In this document: piece by piece, positions 61,820 to 64,000 of the stretch
Position numbering within the stretch: the stretch's first letter is position 1
Layout: each line of letters starts with the position of its first letter
Assembly (NCBI RefSeq): GCF_037176765.1
Contig: NC_090034.1
Location: forward strand, 96,572,500 to 96,636,499
Reading direction: 5' to 3'
DNA length: 64,000 nucleotides
Origin: Anolis sagrei
Taxonomy: Eukaryota > Chordata > Lepidosauria > Squamata > Anolidae
Translations under genes and position numbers: made by a program
Notes under the pieces: model-generated
The model's input: only the letters and a program-made list of their open reading frames with translations
Database searches by the model: none
Told to the model about the DNA's origin: nothing

Positions 61820-62335
61820 GGACCCAAGTTAGCTTTAAGCCCATCTTAAAATCTCTTTTCCTGTTTTTTGTTCTTGAGTTCGGAGTAGAGTAACTGCTTT
61901 GGGAGATGGTGATTGAACATTCAGACAATGTGGCCAGTCCAGTGGAGGTGATCGTGGAGGAGCATCACTTAAATGCTGGTGGTCTTTGCTTCTTCCAGCA
62001 CGCTGACATTTGTCTGCCTGTTTTCCCAAGAGATTTACAGGATTTTTTGGAGGCAGCGCTGATGGAATCGTTCCAGGAGTTGTGTATGACGTCTGTAGAC
62101 AGTCCACGTTTCGCAGGCGTATTGGGAGGACAATGGCTTTATAAACAAGCACCTTGGTATCCCTACAGATGTCCTGATCCTCAAACACTCTCTGCTTCAT
62201 TAGGAAGAATGCTGTGCTTGCAGAGCTCAGGCAGTGTTGTATTTCGGTCTCAATGTTGACTTTTGTGGAAAGTTGGCTGCCAAGGTAGCAGAAATGGTCA
62301 ACATTTTCTAATGCTACACATTAAGAGGGATTGGC
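61820..62335 (-). mobile_element. RTE-like LINE, continuation
   Basis: The complement encodes MKQRVFEDQD and VLVYKAIVLP, corresponding to part of 47810-48905. It is collinear with 60865-61187. Confidence 0.7.
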
Positions 62336-62359
62336 TGGTGACTGTTGGAAGAGCACTTT

Positions 62360-62620
62360 GGAGCCCCCGGTGGTGCAGTGGGTTAAACCCCTGTGCCGAC
62401 AGGACTGAAGACTGACAGGTCACAGGTTCGAATCTGGGGAGAGGCGGATGAGCTCCCTCTATCAGCTCCAGCTCCTCATGCGGGGACATGAGAGAAGCCT
62501 CCCCAAGGACGATAAACATAAAAACATACGGGCGTCCCCTGGGCAACATCCTTGCAGACAGCCAATTCTCTCACACCAGAAGCGACTTGCAGTTTCTCAA
62601 GTTGCTCCTGACATGACAAA
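62360..62620 (+). mobile_element. tRNA-derived SINE2
   Basis: GGAGCCCCCGGTGGTGCAGT head, ACAGGTTCGAATCTGGGGAG B box, CTCAAGTTGCTCCTGACATG end, then A-rich tail. Confidence 0.88.
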
Positions 62621-63200
62621 AAAAAACAAAGGTTGATTTTAACTTTATCATGCATTCAGAAGTGATATATATAATCATGTTTATTTTATTTTAGTGGATA
62701 AAATGCATTTATAAGCTCAAATAACCCAGATTCCACTTTTCAAGCAATTTCACTTTCTGACAGTGTTCTGATCCCTAATGTGTCAGATAAGTAGAGACTT
62801 TATAGTCTCTTTCTGGTGGTAGTTTTTAAAATTAAGACTAATCCTCCAGACTCTTTAGTCTGGGGAGCTGACTCATTTGGCTCCAAGTTGCCACTTTCAT
62901 AGTGCCCATGCTATGACTCTATGTTGTTAAGTTTCATGCCAGTGCTGGCTGGTGATTCCCATGTCAGTGGAGGAAGAAAAAAAAACACTCTAAAGTTTTC
63001 ACTCAGGGTTTAAAAATGTTCTCCAAAGTGCTGAACCTATTCCTAAATATTTTAGCACCTTAGACATCGCCATTCAAAATAGTGAAAACCTGAATTGGCT
63101 TGCCTGCTGACTAACATGGGAGTGACTTGTGAGCCGTGGTACCAAATTATGTGGATTTAGGTACCAGATCACAAGCCAGCTTTTCCTCATCTTCTTTCAG
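62621..63200. other. PLD3 intron, no feature recognised
   Basis: Unique-looking intronic sequence ending in the pyrimidine tract TCATCTTCTTTCAG. Confidence 0.4.
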
Positions 63201-63367
63201 TTCTTCCCACGGGACTCCCATTACATCTTGGTGACAGCGATCTTGTCTACAATGCTGGTGGCAGCCCTTTTGGTCCGGATGTTCCTCTTTCCCTTCTATA
63301 GTCCAGCTTCTGTAGAGACTGTGGTGGCCACCCCATCTCTGGACAACACGTGCAATGACCCATGCAG
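63201..63367 (+). CDS. PLD3: PLD3 membrane-anchor exon
   Basis: Acceptor CATCTTCTTTCAG, donor GCAG then GTGAGT, 167 nt, phase 0 in and phase 2 out. It encodes FFPRDSH, then a hydrophobic helix YILVTAILSTMLVAALLVRM FLF (about residues 39-62), then a luminal stretch ending CNDPCR. A single helix after a short tail fits the type II membrane topology of PLD3. The CxxxC pair corresponds to human CYDPCE. The luminal part is cleaved in endolysosomes to release the soluble 5'-exonuclease in the mammalian protein. Confidence 0.92.
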
Positions 63368-63401
63368 GTGAGTAACCTTCCTTCTATAGACACAGTTCCG
63401 G

Positions 63402-63467
63402 TAGGCTGTAGGAACTGTGGGAGTTGAAGTCCAAAACACTGGAGGGCCGGTTTGCCCATGTCTGCTT
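63402..63467. repeat. hAT-type MITE arm
   Basis: GGAACTGTGGGAGTTGAAGT and CCAAAACACTGGAGGGCCGG to TTTGCCCATGTCTG; right arm of the 37500-37753 family, inside the short intron between two PLD3 exons. Confidence 0.7.
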
Positions 63468-63492
63468 CAGAGGGACATCTTTCTCTCCTCAG

Positions 63493-63676
63493 GGTCACAC
63501 TGGTGGAAAGTATCCCTGAAGGGCTGATCTACGATGACAACAGTACCATCAACCCTTCTATTTTCGAGGCCTGGATGAACATTTTGGGAGATGCGAGGAG
63601 CACCGTGGATATTGCCTCTTTCTATTGGACCTTGTCGGATGAGGACACTCATACCCACGATCCCTCCTCCAGCCAG
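63493..63676 (+). CDS. PLD3: PLD3 first luminal-domain exon
   Basis: Acceptor TTTCTCTCCTCAG, donor CCAG then GTGAAC, 184 nt, ending in phase 0. It encodes [40 protein letters not shown] and WTLSDEDTHTHDPSSSQ, closely matching human PLD3 ([37 protein letters not shown]). NST is a probable N-glycosylation site. This is the start of the PLD-fold domain; the two HxKxxxxD catalytic motifs lie beyond the window. PLD4 was considered, but ESIPEGL and the MKP start favour PLD3. The four exons give 148 residues. Confidence 0.95.
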
Positions 63677-63774
63677 GTGAACAGGCAGAATTCTTCTCAA
63701 GGAATTATATTCTGTGGAATGTTGCCTGTTAGTGAAATAGGCCAACCTGGCTGAAGGATTCTAGGATATATATA

Positions 63775-64000
63775 TACTAGCTTGGGGACCCGGCGCTGCC
63801 CAGGTTATTTCAGAAAGGCATTGTTTGTCAGTGCTCCAAATTTAGTCTACAGCCAATGTCAGATGGGTCCAGTGGGTGTGTGTGAACTACAACTCCCATA
63901 TGGAAGTCCCATCGCCCATGGTCCATCCTCCTGCAAAACCACACCAGGATGTAGAGTGGGTCATGGGGGCTCTGTGTGCCAAATTTGGTCTAGATCAGTC
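63775..64000 (-). mobile_element. Helitron-like element, cut by window edge
   Basis: ACTAGCTTGGGGACCCGGCG and CTGCCCAGGTTATTTCAGAA; close sibling of 41199-41640. The rest lies outside the window. Confidence 0.5.

Overview
The window is vertebrate nuclear DNA, almost certainly from a squamate reptile and probably an iguanian lizard. The evidence is the repeat mix: RTE-BovB LINEs, Sauria-type SINEs with BovB-like tails, L2- and CR1-type LINEs with tRNA- and 5S-derived SINEs, SPIN-like hAT elements, a mariner, Helitron-like elements and Penelope-like termini. I cannot name the species.

Three host genes lie on the + strand in the order PRX, HIPK4, PLD3, the same neighbours as on human 19q13.2. 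PRX (periaxin) has a probable untranslated exon at 13201-13256, a start-codon exon at 17156-17323, two PDZ exons (20134-20293 and 22806-22999) and one very large repeat exon (24733-30006). The conceptual L-periaxin is 1884 aa. Reading through the last small intron gives a 153-aa short form that resembles S-periaxin. HIPK4 has one long exon (35741-37387) with the whole kinase domain and a terminal exon (42249-42440). Together they encode 612 aa, close to the human length. PLD3 begins at 59539. Four coding exons are inside the window (148 aa: cytosolic tail, membrane anchor and start of the luminal region) and the gene runs off the right edge.

Layout: 1-13 kb is repeat-dense upstream sequence with nested LINEs, hAT elements and a solo LTR. 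13-30 kb is PRX, with a mariner, Penelope-like palindromes and two large (TAA)-rich TIR elements in its introns. 30-35.7 kb is the PRX to HIPK4 spacer, dominated by a hAT element whose interior has grown into a minisatellite of about 1 kb. 35.7-42.6 kb is HIPK4. 42.6-59.5 kb is dense accessory repeat sequence. 59.5-64 kb is the 5' part of PLD3.

The most notable non-gene signals are these. Hammerhead-ribozyme-like cores recur in the Penelope-like repeats. One 178-bp palindrome has 87-bp arms that I read as identical. Two hAT siblings with 8-bp target-site duplications carry a motif as two copies in one and as a ~1-kb array in the other. An open frame runs through two exons upstream of the conventional PRX start. 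PLD3 is on the same strand as its neighbours, unlike in human. The genes share a neighbourhood but not a pathway: periaxin serves Schwann-cell myelin, HIPK4 is a testis-biased kinase and PLD3 is an endolysosomal enzyme. Splice sites, protein lengths and matches were read by eye and from memory of the human proteins; no search was run.
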